64,000 nucleotides of DNA from positions 248,001 through 312,000 of the forward strand of contig NZ_FOZG01000002.1 of assembly GCF_900113315.1 (NCBI RefSeq), written 5' to 3'. Below the pieces are notes generated by a model. That model had not been told where the DNA came from. It did not search any database and saw only the letters and a list, made by a program, of their open reading frames with translations. A program made the translations under genes and the position numbers. Source of the DNA: Sphingomonas jatrophae (lineage in GTDB: Bacteria > Pseudomonadota > Alphaproteobacteria > Sphingomonadales > Sphingomonadaceae). How positions within the stretch are numbered: the stretch's first letter is position 1; the number at the start of each line of letters is the position of its first letter. Below are positions 9,286 to 18,571 of the stretch, one piece after another.

Positions 9286-9651
9286 TCAGCCGAGACCGAC
9301 GATCTGGAGCTTGCCCGCCAGCGTCTCGCGATCGAACGGCTTCATGACATATTCGTCCGCCCCGGCATCCAGCGCGGCGCGGATATGGGCGTGACCATTC
9401 TCCGTCGTGCAGAACACGATCTTGGGACGTGGCGAGACGCTGCTGAGCCCGAGCGCGCGGAGGAAATCCATCCCGCTCATCACCGGCATGTTCCAGTCGA
9501 GCAGGACGAGATCGGGCGCCTGCGCCGCGCACGCATCCAGCGCCTCGCGGCCATCGGCGGCCTCCTCCACCCGGAAGGCGAGCGATTCGAGGATGTGGCG
9601 GGCGACCTTGCGGATCACCTTGGAATCATCGACGACCAGACAGGTCTTCAT
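9286..9651 (-). CDS. cheY: Single-domain response regulator CheY
   Basis: The 121-residue product is a stand-alone receiver domain with DD at residues 8-9, the phospho-acceptor Asp52 (LLDWNMP), the conserved Thr in FCTTEN and Lys104 in MKPF. It should take phosphate from CheA. The output could be the flagellar motor or another target; the window contains no flagellar genes. It lies between cheW and cheB in the operon. Confidence 0.93.
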   Translation of the reverse strand: MKTCLVVDDSKVIRKVARHILESLAFRVEEAADGREALDACAAQAPDLVLLDWNMPVMSGMDFLRALGLSSVSPRPKIVFCTTENGHAHIRAALDAGADEYVMKPFDRETLAGKLQIVGLG

Positions 9652-9709
9652 CGTGGCGCCCCAGCTTGATCCGGAGCCAACGACCTAGGCCGCCCGCGTC
9701 GCCAAGCGG

Positions 9710-10123
9710 TTAACGCCCGGCGATCAGCGCCGCCGGATTGATACGGAGCGCGAGCGCGCCGCCGACGGGCACCACCGCATCGGCCACGCCTGCCCACGCG
9801 GCCGCGAGCGTGCCCCGCACCGGCTCCGGCGGCCCATCCGCCTCCGCCACGTCGTCCAGCGCATCCACGGTGAGGGCATAGGCCGCCCCCTCCACCTCGA
9901 CCACCACCGCCTCGCGCCGCTCGCTCGGCGGTGCCGGCGGCAGGCCGATCGCGGCGCGGCTGTCGATCACCGTCAGCACGCGGCTGCGCAGCGCCATCAG
10001 GCCGAGCAGGTGCGCAGGGCCGCGCGGCACGGGGGTGAGCGCGTCCAGCTCGATCACCGACTCCACCGCAGCCGCCGGCAAGGCGATGCGCTGGCCGTCG
10101 ATGGCGACGATCAGGTGCAGCAT
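9710..10123 (-). CDS. cheW: Chemotaxis coupling protein CheW
   Basis: The 137-residue product is a CheW domain (IALPAAAVESVIEL, LGLMALRSRVLTVID) that links receptors to CheA. I chose the ATG at 10123, one base after the cheA stop (TGA-C-ATG), which gives the usual CheW N-terminus. A longer frame begins inside cheA. The product is slightly short for the family (about 150 residues). It is followed 58 bp later by cheY. Confidence 0.9.
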   Translation of the reverse strand: MLHLIVAIDGQRIALPAAAVESVIELDALTPVPRGPAHLLGLMALRSRVLTVIDSRAAIGLPPAPPSERREAVVVEVEGAAYALTVDALDDVAEADGPPEPVRGTLAAAWAGVADAVVPVGGALALRINPAALIAGR

Positions 10124-10124
10124 G

Positions 10125-12386
10125 TCAGCGCCCGCCCGTCCGCGCGGCGAGTGCGGCAAGCAGGCCGGCACCGTCATAGCGCCAGACGCTGTCCTCGTGC
10201 CCCTCGGTCGCTTCGTTGGCGGCGCGCAGGCGAACGAGCGCGCCGGGCGCCGCCTGCTGCAACTGCCCCTCGGCGGCGATCACCACGTCGGCATCGCCGG
10301 GCGAAGCACCAGGCGGCGCAAGGCAATAGCCCGCCGCCTCCAGCATCGGCCGCAGCATCATCTCCATCCAGCCGTCCCCCGCATCGGCCAGTAGCACCAG
10401 CGGGCGCTGCTGGGGCGGCGGCAGCGCGGCGGCGGCGATCAGCGCCGGCACATCGACCAGCTCGACCGGGCGGCCATCCAGCACGGCGATCCCGTCACCG
10501 CAGGGCAGTGGCAGCGCGACGATGTCGGCGACGTGGGCGACGGCGAGCGCAAGATGCGCGGTGCCGTCGCTCAGGTGCAGGACGCGCAGGCTGCCCTCGC
10601 CCGGCAGCGCCGCATCGGCGACCAGCGGGATGACGCGCCCGCCATGCGCCAGCCGCAGCCGGCCGCGGATCGTGCGGACGGCATCCGCCGCGACATCCTC
10701 GATCCGCTCGACCAGCGGCAGCGGCACCGCGCGCTCCGCCCCGTCGAGCGCGACGAACAGCAGGGCCGGCATGGTCGCGACCGGCTCGGGCGCGGGATCG
10801 GCGGCAGGCCCGGCCAGGTCCACGGTGGCGATGCCCGCGGCGATGGCGAGGCCGGGTGGGTCGAGTAGCAGCATCGGGCGATTGTCGTCTGGCAGCGTGA
10901 CGCCGGCATACAGGCCGGTCGCCATCACCGCCGGCGCAGCGGGCTTCACCACCAGATCCTCATGATCGAGCACCGTGGCGACGGCGAGGGCAAAGCGCGC
11001 CCCGCCTGCGGGCCGCACCAGCACCAGCAGGGGCGCAGGCCCGGCCTCGAGCGCAAGCAGCCCGGCGAGATCGACCACCGCCTGCCGCACGCCGCGCACC
11101 GTCGCGATGGTGGCACCGCCGACCTGCTCGACCGACACGGCCGGGCCATCGGCGCGGACAATCTCCTCGATGGCGGAGCGGGGCAGCGCGAAACATTGCC
11201 CACCGGCCGAGACGGTGAGCGCGGGAATGATCGTCAGCGTCATCGGCATGCGGAGCGTCAGGCGCACCCCCTCGCCCGGCCGGTTGTCGAGCGCGACGCT
11301 GCCGCCGATCCGCTCCACATTGGCGCGGACGACATCCATGCCGACACCCCGGCCGGAGACTTCGGTCACCGCCTCCGCGGTGGAAAGGCCGGGCCGGAAG
11401 ATCAGCCCGGCGGCGCAGGCGGGCGTCAGCCGCGCCGCCTCGCCCGCATCGACCAGCCCGGCCGCGACCGCTTTGGCCACCAGCCGCGCGGTGTCGATGC
11501 CCGCACCATCGTCGCTCACCTCGATCAGGATCTGGTTGCCCGACTGGCGCGCCGCGAGCGCCAGCGTGCCCGCGGCGGGCTTGCCCCGGGCGATGCGCTC
11601 CGCCGCAGGCTCGATGCCGTGATCGATGGCGTTGCGGACGATATGGGTCAGCGGATCGCGGATCATCTCGATCATCTCGCGATCCAGCTCCACCTCGCCG
11701 CCGTCGATCGAGAGCGTCACCTGGCGGCCAAGCTCGGCGGACAGATCGCGCACCAGCCGCGGCAGCGCGGCGAACAGGCTGTCGACGCGCGCCATGCGCG
11801 TGCGCGTGATCATCTCGCGCAGCTCGCCGATGGTGCAGGTCAGGCGCTCGAGCGCAGCCTCGTCCTCGTCGCGGAAGCGACGAGCGAGTTCGTTGCGGGC
11901 GAGCACCAGGTCGGACACGCCCGCCATCATGCGGTCGAGCAGGTCGACCGACACGCGGATCGACCGCGCCGGCGCGCGCGCGGCCGGCGGCGGTGCGGCG
12001 ACGGGCGCGGGCGCGGGCGCGCGCCGGTCCAGCGCGGCGACGAGGCGGTGATCCTCGGCATCGGGCAGCCCCTCGCCCCGGTCGATCGCATCCACCAGCG
12101 CGCCGATCCGGTCGACGATGCCGAGCACCGCAGTGACGAGCGCCGCATCCGCCGGTCGCCGCCCGTCGCGCACGTCGGCCAGCGCATCCTCCGCCGCATG
12201 CGCCAGCCGGCCGAGCCGCGTCAGGTTCAGGAAGCCGCAACTGCCCTTCACCGTATGGACGAAGCGGAAGATCGCATCGAGCCGCGCGCGGTCCGCCGGA
12301 TCGGCCTCCCACGCGACGATCTCCCCGGCGATCGCCTCCATCGTCTCGCGGGTCTCCGCGATGAAGTCGCCCATCAACTCGTCCAT
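10125..12386 (-). CDS. cheA: Chemotaxis histidine kinase CheA
   Basis: The 753-residue product starts at the ATG at 12386, giving MDELMGDF followed by an HPt domain with phosphorylated His44 (FVHTVKGSCGF). After a proline/alanine-rich linker come the dimerisation helices, the HATPase domain (HIVRNAIDHGIE, SDDGAGID, GRGVGMDVV) and CheW-like sequence at the C-terminus. The C-terminal part is long and seems to contain more than one regulatory segment, but I see no receiver domain. It is the first gene of the operon; the promoter must lie in the 123 bp shared with divergent ku. Confidence 0.93.
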   Translation of the reverse strand: MDELMGDFIAETRETMEAIAGEIVAWEADPADRARLDAIFRFVHTVKGSCGFLNLTRLGRLAHAAEDALADVRDGRRPADAALVTAVLGIVDRIGALVDAIDRGEGLPDAEDHRLVAALDRRAPAPAPVAAPPPAARAPARSIRVSVDLLDRMMAGVSDLVLARNELARRFRDEDEAALERLTCTIGELREMITRTRMARVDSLFAALPRLVRDLSAELGRQVTLSIDGGEVELDREMIEMIRDPLTHIVRNAIDHGIEPAAERIARGKPAAGTLALAARQSGNQILIEVSDDGAGIDTARLVAKAVAAGLVDAGEAARLTPACAAGLIFRPGLSTAEAVTEVSGRGVGMDVVRANVERIGGSVALDNRPGEGVRLTLRMPMTLTIIPALTVSAGGQCFALPRSAIEEIVRADGPAVSVEQVGGATIATVRGVRQAVVDLAGLLALEAGPAPLLVLVRPAGGARFALAVATVLDHEDLVVKPAAPAVMATGLYAGVTLPDDNRPMLLLDPPGLAIAAGIATVDLAGPAADPAPEPVATMPALLFVALDGAERAVPLPLVERIEDVAADAVRTIRGRLRLAHGGRVIPLVADAALPGEGSLRVLHLSDGTAHLALAVAHVADIVALPLPCGDGIAVLDGRPVELVDVPALIAAAALPPPQQRPLVLLADAGDGWMEMMLRPMLEAAGYCLAPPGASPGDADVVIAAEGQLQQAAPGALVRLRAANEATEGHEDSVWRYDGAGLLAALAARTGGR

Positions 12387-12509
12387 GGAACCGGCGCTCG
12401 CATAGGGATGGTTAAGGCAGAGTAACGACCGGCGATGCATCGAGAAAACAAGGGAACCGCAAACGCCTCCCGGCTTTGAATCGCCCTCGCAACGAAGGAC
12501 GGCAAGGCC

Positions 12510-13433
12510 ATGGCGGCGCGGGCATATTGGCAGGGGCAGATCCGGCTGGCGCTGGTTTCCATCCCGGTGGAAATCTACTCCGCGACGAAAAGCGGCGCGC
12601 AGGTGGCGTTCCACCAGATCCACGAGCCATCGGGCAAGCGGATCAAATATGAGAAGGTCGTGCCCGGCATCGGCCCGGTCGACCCTGACGAGATCCTCAA
12701 GGGCTATGAGGTGTCGAAAGGCGATTACGTCCTGCTCGACGAGAAGGAGATCGAAAGCGTCAAGCTGGAGAGCAGGAAGACGCTCGAGCTGACCCAGTTC
12801 GTCGATTATGACGAGATCGATCCGATCTACTACGAGAAGCCCTATTATGTCGTGCCGGCGGACGACCTCGCCGAGGAGGCGTTCATCGTGCTGCGCGAGG
12901 CGCTCCGCAAGGCGCGCAAGATCGGCCTCGGCCAGCTGGCGCTCCGTGGCCGCGAATATGTCGTCAGCCTGAAGCCGTGTGGGCGCGGGCTGGTGCTGGA
13001 AACGCTGCGCTACGCCGACGAGGTGAACAAGGCGTCCAGCTATTTCCGCGAGATCGGTGACGAGAAGCCCGACGCCGACCTGCTCGATCTGGCGACGACG
13101 CTGATCGACAAGAAAGCCGGCAAGTTCGACGCCAGCCAGTTTCACGATCGCTATGTCGATGCGCTGAAGGGCCTGATTGAGCGCAAGCGCAAGGGCAAGA
13201 CGGTGGCGGTGGAGGCGGACGACACTAAGGCGCCGCGCGGCTCCAACGTGATCGACCTGATGGCGGCGCTGAAACGCTCGCTCGACAAGGGTGATACGGC
13301 CGCGAAGGACGAGGCGCCCGCCAAGAAGCCCGCGGCGAAGAAGGCGCCGGCCAAGCCTGCGGCCAAGAAGCCGGCCGCCGCCAAGCCGGCGGCAAAGGCG
13401 CCGGCCAAGGCGCCCGCGCGCAAGCGGGCCTGA
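12510..13433 (+). CDS. ku: Non-homologous end joining protein Ku
   Basis: This 307-residue protein is a bacterial Ku homodimer subunit; residues 1 to about 255 form the core, beginning MAARAYWQGQIRLALVSIPV. The last 50 or so residues are a repeated Lys/Ala/Pro tail (AKKPAAKKAPAKPAAKK type), a known variable extension that contributes to DNA binding. Ku binds double-strand break ends and recruits LigD. The ligD start lies only four bases after the ku stop, so the genes form an operon. The gene diverges from cheA. Confidence 0.97.
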   Translation: MAARAYWQGQIRLALVSIPVEIYSATKSGAQVAFHQIHEPSGKRIKYEKVVPGIGPVDPDEILKGYEVSKGDYVLLDEKEIESVKLESRKTLELTQFVDYDEIDPIYYEKPYYVVPADDLAEEAFIVLREALRKARKIGLGQLALRGREYVVSLKPCGRGLVLETLRYADEVNKASSYFREIGDEKPDADLLDLATTLIDKKAGKFDASQFHDRYVDALKGLIERKRKGKTVAVEADDTKAPRGSNVIDLMAALKRSLDKGDTAAKDEAPAKKPAAKKAPAKPAAKKPAAAKPAAKAPAKAPARKRA

Positions 13434-13437
13434 CGCG

Positions 13438-16011
13438 GTGGCGCGCAAGGCCACGACCCCACCCTCCGCCAGGCCGGACGATCCGCTGGCGCTCTACAAT
13501 GCCAAGCGCGATTTCACCCGCACCGCCGAGCCGAAGGGTGAGCTGGCCGACAGCGCGGGCAACATCTTCATGGTGCAGAAGCATGCCGCCACCCGCCTCC
13601 ACTGGGATTTCCGGCTGGAGCTGGACGGCGTGCTGAAAAGCTGGGCGGTGACGCGTGGGCCCAGCCTCGACCCCGACGACAAGCGGCTGGCGGTCCGCAC
13701 CGAGGATCACCCGCTCGGCTATGCCACGTTCGAGGGGACGATCCCCAAGGGCGATTATGGCGGTGGCACGGTGATGCTGTGGGATCGTGGCACGTGGACG
13801 CCGCATCCCGGCAAGGATCCGCGAAAGACGCTTGAGGAAGGCCACCTCCACTTCACGCTTGAGGGCGAGCGGATGAAGGGCGAGTGGATCATGATCCGCC
13901 TGAAGCCGCGCGGCCGCGAGAAGAACGAGAACTGGCTGCTCCGCAAGGTGGCGGACGACCATGCCGGCGGCGGCGACGATCTGGTGGCCCGCGCGGTGAC
14001 CAGCGTCGCAACGGGCCGCACGATGGAGGAGATTGCGGCGGGCGTCGAGGCGAAGCCCGCGGCCAAGGCGAAAGCATCCGCTGCCCCGCGCGCGCGGAAG
14101 TCCGCAACCGCGGCGAAGACGCCGAGGCCCCGGGGCAAGGCCTCCAACGCGGCGCCGCCCGCCTTCCGCGATGTCCAGCTCGCCACCCTCGTCGATGCGG
14201 TGCCGGCGGGCGCCGGCTGGCTGAACGAGGTCAAGTATGACGGCTATCGCGCGCTCGTCGCGGTCGGCGGCGGCAAGGCGCGGGCGTTCACCCGCACCGG
14301 GCTCGACTGGTCGGACCGGTTCGGCAGCGTCGTCGAGGCGGCCGCGGCGCAGATCCCCGGCACGGCGCTGATCGACGGCGAGATGGTCGTGCTCGACGCC
14401 AATGGCCGCCCTTCCTTCCAGGCGCTCCAGGCGGCGCTCAAGGAGGGCGGCGATCTGCATTATTTCGCCTTCGACCTGCTGGAGCAGGATGGCGAGGATC
14501 TGACCGCCCTCCCCAATATCGAGCGCAAGGGACGGCTCGCCGCGCTACTGGAAGGCGTGCAGCCGCCGCTTCATTATGCCGAGCATATCGAGGGCGGCGG
14601 CGAGAAGCTCTTCGCCTCGCTCTGCGGAGAGGGCTATGAAGGCATCATCGCCAAGCGCGCGGACGCGCCTTATCGCGGGCGGCGCAGTCAGGCATGGCTC
14701 AAGGTCAAATGCCTGCGCCGGCAGGAATTCGTCATCGTCGGCTGGACGCCGAGCGACAAGGGCGCGCGCGGTTTCCGCTCGCTGCTGCTCGGCGTGCACG
14801 AGGACGGGCGCCTGCGTTATGCGGGCAAGGTCGGCACGGGCTTCGACGCGGCCACGCTGGCCGAGCTGTCGGCACGCCTGAAGCGGATCGAGCGCAAGAC
14901 GCCGACGGTCGAGGCGCCGCGCGCGGCCGTTCGCGGCGCGCATTGGGTCAAGCCCGCGCTCGTCGCCGAAATCGCCTTCACCGAGACGACCGGCGACGGC
15001 GTGCTGCGCCACCCGAGCTTCCTGGGCCTGCGTGAGGACAAGCCCGCGGCGGACGTGACGGTGGAAACGCCCGTTGCCGTCACGCCGCCCGCGAAGGGCA
15101 AGGCGAAGGCCAAGGCACCGCCAGCGCCGACCGAGCCGGCCGACAGCTTCGCCGGCATCCGCATCACCAACCCCGATCGCGTCATCTATCCCGAGGCGCG
15201 GATCACCAAGGGGCAGCTCGCCGCTTATTATGCCGCGGTCGCGGAGCCGATGCTGCAATGGGCGGCCAACCGCCCGGTCAGCCTCGTTCGCTGCCCGCAG
15301 GGGCGGGCCAAGCATTGCTTCTTCCAGAAGCATGACGCCGGCAGCTTCGGCGAGCATGTCCACCACGTGCCGGTGCGTGAAAAGGACGGGTCCGAGCAGC
15401 CCTATCTCTATGTCGAGGACGCAGCCGGACTGATCGCCTGCGTGCAGATGGGCGCCATCGAATTTCACGGCTGGGGCGCCTCGGCGGGCGATGTCGAGCG
15501 GCCCGACCGGCTCGTCTTCGATCTCGATCCCGACGAGGGGCTGGATTTCGCCGCAGTGCGGAACGCCGCGGTGATGCTGCGCGATGCGCTGGCCGGCATG
15601 GGCCTCGTCACCTTCCCGATGGTGACCGGGGGCAAGGGCGTCCATGTCGTCGCTCCCCTCGATGCCAGCGTCGCGTGGCCCGAGGTCAAGGATTTCGCCA
15701 GCCGCTTCGCCCGCGCGATGGAGGCGGCGCATCCCGATCGCTTCACCGCCAACATGAAGAAGGTGCAGCGCACCGGCCGCATCTTTCTCGACTGGCTGCG
15801 CAACCAGCGCGGCGCCACCGCCATCCTGCCTTATGCCGCGCGCGCCCGGCCGAACGCCCCCGTCGCCGCGCCGATCACGTGGGACGAGCTGGCCGGCATG
15901 GACGCTGCCGGCCGCTACACCATCGCCGATGCAGCGGAGCTGATCGCGCGCGCCGGCAGCCCGGCGTTGCGCGGCTGGGGCGTGGCCGATCAGGCGCTGC
16001 CGCAGGTCTGA
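13438..16011 (+). CDS. ligD: Multifunctional DNA ligase LigD (PE-LIG-POL)
   Basis: The product is 857 residues from the GTG at 13438, the first in-frame start after ku. Domains in order are a 3'-phosphoesterase module (about residues 15-155; KHAATRLHWDFRLE), a Lys/Ala/Pro linker, an ATP-dependent ligase with nucleotidyl-acceptor Lys266 in KYDGYR, and a C-terminal polymerase/primase module (from about 570) with the metal-binding DLDPDEG. This is the classical three-domain enzyme that trims, fills and seals Ku-bound ends. All catalytic motifs I can check are present. Confidence 0.97.
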   Translation: MARKATTPPSARPDDPLALYNAKRDFTRTAEPKGELADSAGNIFMVQKHAATRLHWDFRLELDGVLKSWAVTRGPSLDPDDKRLAVRTEDHPLGYATFEGTIPKGDYGGGTVMLWDRGTWTPHPGKDPRKTLEEGHLHFTLEGERMKGEWIMIRLKPRGREKNENWLLRKVADDHAGGGDDLVARAVTSVATGRTMEEIAAGVEAKPAAKAKASAAPRARKSATAAKTPRPRGKASNAAPPAFRDVQLATLVDAVPAGAGWLNEVKYDGYRALVAVGGGKARAFTRTGLDWSDRFGSVVEAAAAQIPGTALIDGEMVVLDANGRPSFQALQAALKEGGDLHYFAFDLLEQDGEDLTALPNIERKGRLAALLEGVQPPLHYAEHIEGGGEKLFASLCGEGYEGIIAKRADAPYRGRRSQAWLKVKCLRRQEFVIVGWTPSDKGARGFRSLLLGVHEDGRLRYAGKVGTGFDAATLAELSARLKRIERKTPTVEAPRAAVRGAHWVKPALVAEIAFTETTGDGVLRHPSFLGLREDKPAADVTVETPVAVTPPAKGKAKAKAPPAPTEPADSFAGIRITNPDRVIYPEARITKGQLAAYYAAVAEPMLQWAANRPVSLVRCPQGRAKHCFFQKHDAGSFGEHVHHVPVREKDGSEQPYLYVEDAAGLIACVQMGAIEFHGWGASAGDVERPDRLVFDLDPDEGLDFAAVRNAAVMLRDALAGMGLVTFPMVTGGKGVHVVAPLDASVAWPEVKDFASRFARAMEAAHPDRFTANMKKVQRTGRIFLDWLRNQRGATAILPYAARARPNAPVAAPITWDELAGMDAAGRYTIADAAELIARAGSPALRGWGVADQALPQV

Positions 16012-16079
16012 TCCACAGCTGGTTGTTTTTAGTAACCGATCACGGCAAACTCGCGCCACCTGTCGAGGGAGCCGAGTCG

Positions 16080-16556
16080 ATGTCGAAGATCAGCCCGTGC
16101 CTGTGGTTCGTCGATGATGGCGAAGCGGCGGCGAAGCTCTACGTCTCGCTCTTCCCCGATGCGCGGATCGATCGGGTGCAGCGCGCGCCGGCCGACTTCC
16201 CCGGCGGCAAGGCGGGCGCGGTGCAGCTGATCGAGTTCACGCTGGCGGGGCAGAGCTTCCAGGCGCTGAACGGCTTCTCACCGCCCGAGCCGACGCAGGC
16301 GCTGTCCCTGTCGGTCAATTGCGACGATCAGGCGGAGGTGGACCGCATCTGGGACGGCTTCCTCGCACAGGGCGGTGCGGAGATCGCCTGCGGCTGGATC
16401 AAGGATCCGTGGGGCTATCAGTGGCAGATCGTCCCGCAGAGATTGGCGGAACTGATGGCGCATCCCGACCCGGAGACCGCCCGCCGCGCGATGGAGGCGA
16501 TGATGGGCATGACCCGGATCGACGTCGCCGCGCTGGATCGCGCCGTCGCCCGCTGA
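16080..16556 (+). CDS. VOC-superfamily protein (PhnB-like)
   Basis: The 158-residue product belongs to the VOC/glyoxalase fold family annotated as PhnB-like or 3-demethylubiquinone methyltransferase-like. The signature is the N-terminal CLWFVDDGEAAAKLYVSLFP and the later WGYQWQIVP. The ATG at 16080 follows a GAGGGAGC site. Family members are small metal-dependent or ligand-binding proteins with mostly unknown substrates, so no reaction is claimed. It follows ligD by 68 bp on the same strand. Confidence 0.85.
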   Translation: MSKISPCLWFVDDGEAAAKLYVSLFPDARIDRVQRAPADFPGGKAGAVQLIEFTLAGQSFQALNGFSPPEPTQALSLSVNCDDQAEVDRIWDGFLAQGGAEIACGWIKDPWGYQWQIVPQRLAELMAHPDPETARRAMEAMMGMTRIDVAALDRAVAR

Positions 16557-16597
16557 CCTGCGGCGGAGGACGGCCGCGCCGCCCCCCGCCCCCGGGC

Positions 16598-16849
16598 TTA
16601 CCAGCCGCGCCAGCGACGATCCCAGTTCTGCCACCGGCCGGATCGGCGCGCCTGCGCCAGTTCGCGGCGGCACTCGCGCAGCTCGCGATCGAACTCGCGG
16701 CGCGTTTCGGAGCGGCGCAGCTCGCGCCGGCATTCGCGCTGTTCCTGGCGCACCTCGCGGCGGCGATTGCCATAGCCCGGCTGGGCATCGAGGGCGGCGA
16801 CGGGCAGCGCGACGGCGATCGTGCTGAGCGCGAGAAGAAGCTTGCGCAT
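16598..16849 (-). CDS. Small secreted Arg/Glu-rich protein
   Basis: The 83-residue product starts at the ATG at 16849, preceded by a strong AGGAGG site. A signal peptide (MRKLLLALSTIAVALPVAALDA) is followed by a mature part almost entirely made of Arg, Glu and Gln in charge-alternating stretches, ending in tryptophans. It probably forms a single charged helix in the periplasm. No family is recognised. It lies 155 bp left of tRNA-Pro on the opposite strand. Confidence 0.7.
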   Translation of the reverse strand: MRKLLLALSTIAVALPVAALDAQPGYGNRRREVRQEQRECRRELRRSETRREFDRELRECRRELAQARRSGRWQNWDRRWRGW

Positions 16850-17004
16850 GGACTGGGTTCCTCCTGACCTGGGCACACGCAAACGGCGCGTGCCGGCCGG
16901 GAAACGTCGCCTCATGCGACCGGTTGCTACGATTGTCGCGCGCCAGCCGCGATCTGCCGCAACCGCTTGGCGGCGGACAAGATCGCGGCTAACAGCGTCC
17001 GCGT

Positions 17005-17083
<79 letters not shown>

Positions 17084-17124
17084 ATCCGGAAACCGCGGTT
17101 TTCTGCGGTCTTCCACGGACCTGC

Positions 17125-17154
17125 TGTAGCAGGTTCTGTAGCGAGCGTTGTAGC
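17125..17154 (+). repeat. Three TGTAGC repeats beside attL, probable integrase arm sites
   Basis: TGTAGC occurs at 17125, 17137 and 17149, exactly 12 bp apart, 42 bp inside the island from attL. A matching cluster lies beside attR at 33715-33744. Phased short repeats near attachment sites are typical of arm-type binding sites of tyrosine recombinases. The rest of 17155-17294 shows no gene. Confidence 0.6.
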
Positions 17155-17294
17155 GTGTGAGCAAACTCCAGTGCCTTGCGTGCAGCGGCGCTGTGGAAAG
17201 GGATCTCTTACCTAGGCCATGGTAGTTTCTGTTCGCGGCCCGCTGAACATCATATAACGGTCTTGCAGACGGTGGCGCACGGAGCAGATGGACG

Positions 17295-17945
17295 ATGGTA
17301 GAAGGCACGAGGTTCGCGTGGATCACGAACGACTCGCTGCCCCGCTCGAGTGCGGAGTGGGATCGCGAGATCCTACGTAGCGAGCGATTTGTGGCCGTGC
17401 CATCAGCCGGCGCACTCGCGCCGGGCTGGACGCTTGTCGTGCCGCGTCGGCCTCTTTTGAACCTCTCTGAGACGAACCTTGCCGAGCGCGTGGAACTCGC
17501 CGCCATTGCCATCAAGGTGGCGGACACCCTCTCGAAGACGGGCAAGGAGGTGTTTTGTTTCGAGCATGGTAGTCGGAAGCCAGGAGGGCTCGTCGGGTGC
17601 GGCGTTGACCAAGCGCACCTGCATATCGTTCCACTGCCATTTGACCTGATCGAAGCTGTCACAAGTGCCGCCGACTCAGGGATCGAGTGGGAGGCTCCAG
17701 TAGCCTCCACTACGCCGTTTGATCAGCCGCCAGTTGAGGGAGACTACATACTCCTATGGCGGATGACCGATCACCAGACCATGGTGGGAAAAATGCGTCG
17801 ACCAGAGTCGCAGTGGGTCCGTCGCATCATCGCGAGCGAGCTGGGGATCGGACCTGAATGGAACTACCGGACGCATCCTCAGAGGCACAACGTGCGAGAG
17901 ACGCTAACAATGCTCGGGGAGCTGCGCTTCAACACGACTCGATAG
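17295..17945 (+). CDS. HIT-superfamily-like protein, first gene of island three-gene unit
   Basis: The 216-residue product contains GVDQAHLHIVPLP near residues 104-115, resembling the HIT-family HxHxx active site preceded by a Gly-rich strand (HGSRKPGGLVGCG). HIT proteins hydrolyse or transfer nucleotides through a histidine-AMP/NMP intermediate. The protein is longer than simple HIT hydrolases (about 110-150 residues), with an extra C-terminal region ending near residue 216. The ATG at 17295 sits about 220 bp from attL. Its 3' end overlaps the next gene. The substrate is unknown; nucleotide chemistry is inferred from the motif. Confidence 0.7.
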   Translation: MVEGTRFAWITNDSLPRSSAEWDREILRSERFVAVPSAGALAPGWTLVVPRRPLLNLSETNLAERVELAAIAIKVADTLSKTGKEVFCFEHGSRKPGGLVGCGVDQAHLHIVPLPFDLIEAVTSAADSGIEWEAPVASTTPFDQPPVEGDYILLWRMTDHQTMVGKMRRPESQWVRRIIASELGIGPEWNYRTHPQRHNVRETLTMLGELRFNTTR

Positions 17946-18571
17946 CGTCGGGCAATCAGTCGCCGCGCGAGCGCGAGGACAACAAGCTAGACCATCGTCC
18001 GCTTGGCGGCTGGACCAGCCGTTACGGCGCGCGAGCTTGGTGCCAGATTAGTGCCGAGTTCGTCTACCTTGTTGCCTCACTCCTCGTATGCGCCGGAGGC
18101 CTAATCTGGGTGGCCTACCACGTAGGCCCACCCGCACCTCTCGACAATCGGCCGATCCATCTACTGGGCGTCGACTTTGTATATCCTCGGGATCGCAACT
18201 TCCTCCTGTGGATGTCTGTCGGACTTAGCGGAACCGTGGGCGGCTCGTGTTTCGCCCTGAAGTGGCTCTACCACTCGGTCGCGAAAGGCTTGTGGAACCA
18301 AGATCGCCTCCTTTGGCGTCTAATCGTGCCCGTGCTTTCCGGGACCGTCGCGGTATTCGCCTCCATGCTCGTCGCGTCAGGCCTCCTCTCGCTCATCGAC
18401 ACCAAGTTTTTCTCGAGCTTCTATGGCGCAGTAGGCACGGGATGGCTCATCGGCTACTTTTCAGACAATGTCCTCGCCTCTTTGCAGAAACTCGCTCACA
18501 AGTGGTTCGGGACGGTTGATGAGCCAAAAGGGAGCAGCGGCACAACAGTGACCAGCCGTGAAACCGCGTGA
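17858..18571 (+). CDS. Four-helix membrane protein, second gene of island unit
   Basis: The 237-residue product has a charged cytosolic-looking N-terminal region of about 65 residues and four hydrophobic segments (EFVYLVASLLVCAGGLIWV; FLLWMSVGLSGTVGGSC; LIVPVLSGTVAVFASMLVASG; SFYGAVGTGWLIGYF). No family is recognised. The first ATG gives an 88-bp overlap with the HIT-like gene in another frame; a later start would shorten only the polar N-terminus. Its stop overlaps the next start as GTGA (18568-18571). In a defence context a membrane protein beside nucleotide enzymes could be an effector, but that is inference. Confidence 0.65.
   Translation: MELPDASSEAQRARDANNARGAALQHDSIASGNQSPREREDNKLDHRPLGGWTSRYGARAWCQISAEFVYLVASLLVCAGGLIWVAYHVGPPAPLDNRPIHLLGVDFVYPRDRNFLLWMSVGLSGTVGGSCFALKWLYHSVAKGLWNQDRLLWRLIVPVLSGTVAVFASMLVASGLLSLIDTKFFSSFYGAVGTGWLIGYFSDNVLASLQKLAHKWFGTVDEPKGSSGTTVTSRETA

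Noticed and set aside
13151-14460. Long minus-strand frames opposite ku and ligD
   Set aside because: They are mirror frames of GC-rich genes; the plus-strand products have complete family motifs.
17125-17154. CRISPR-like array from the regular TGTAGC spacing
   Set aside because: Repeats are six bases with six-base gaps and only three copies. They fit integrase arm sites, and no cas gene is present.
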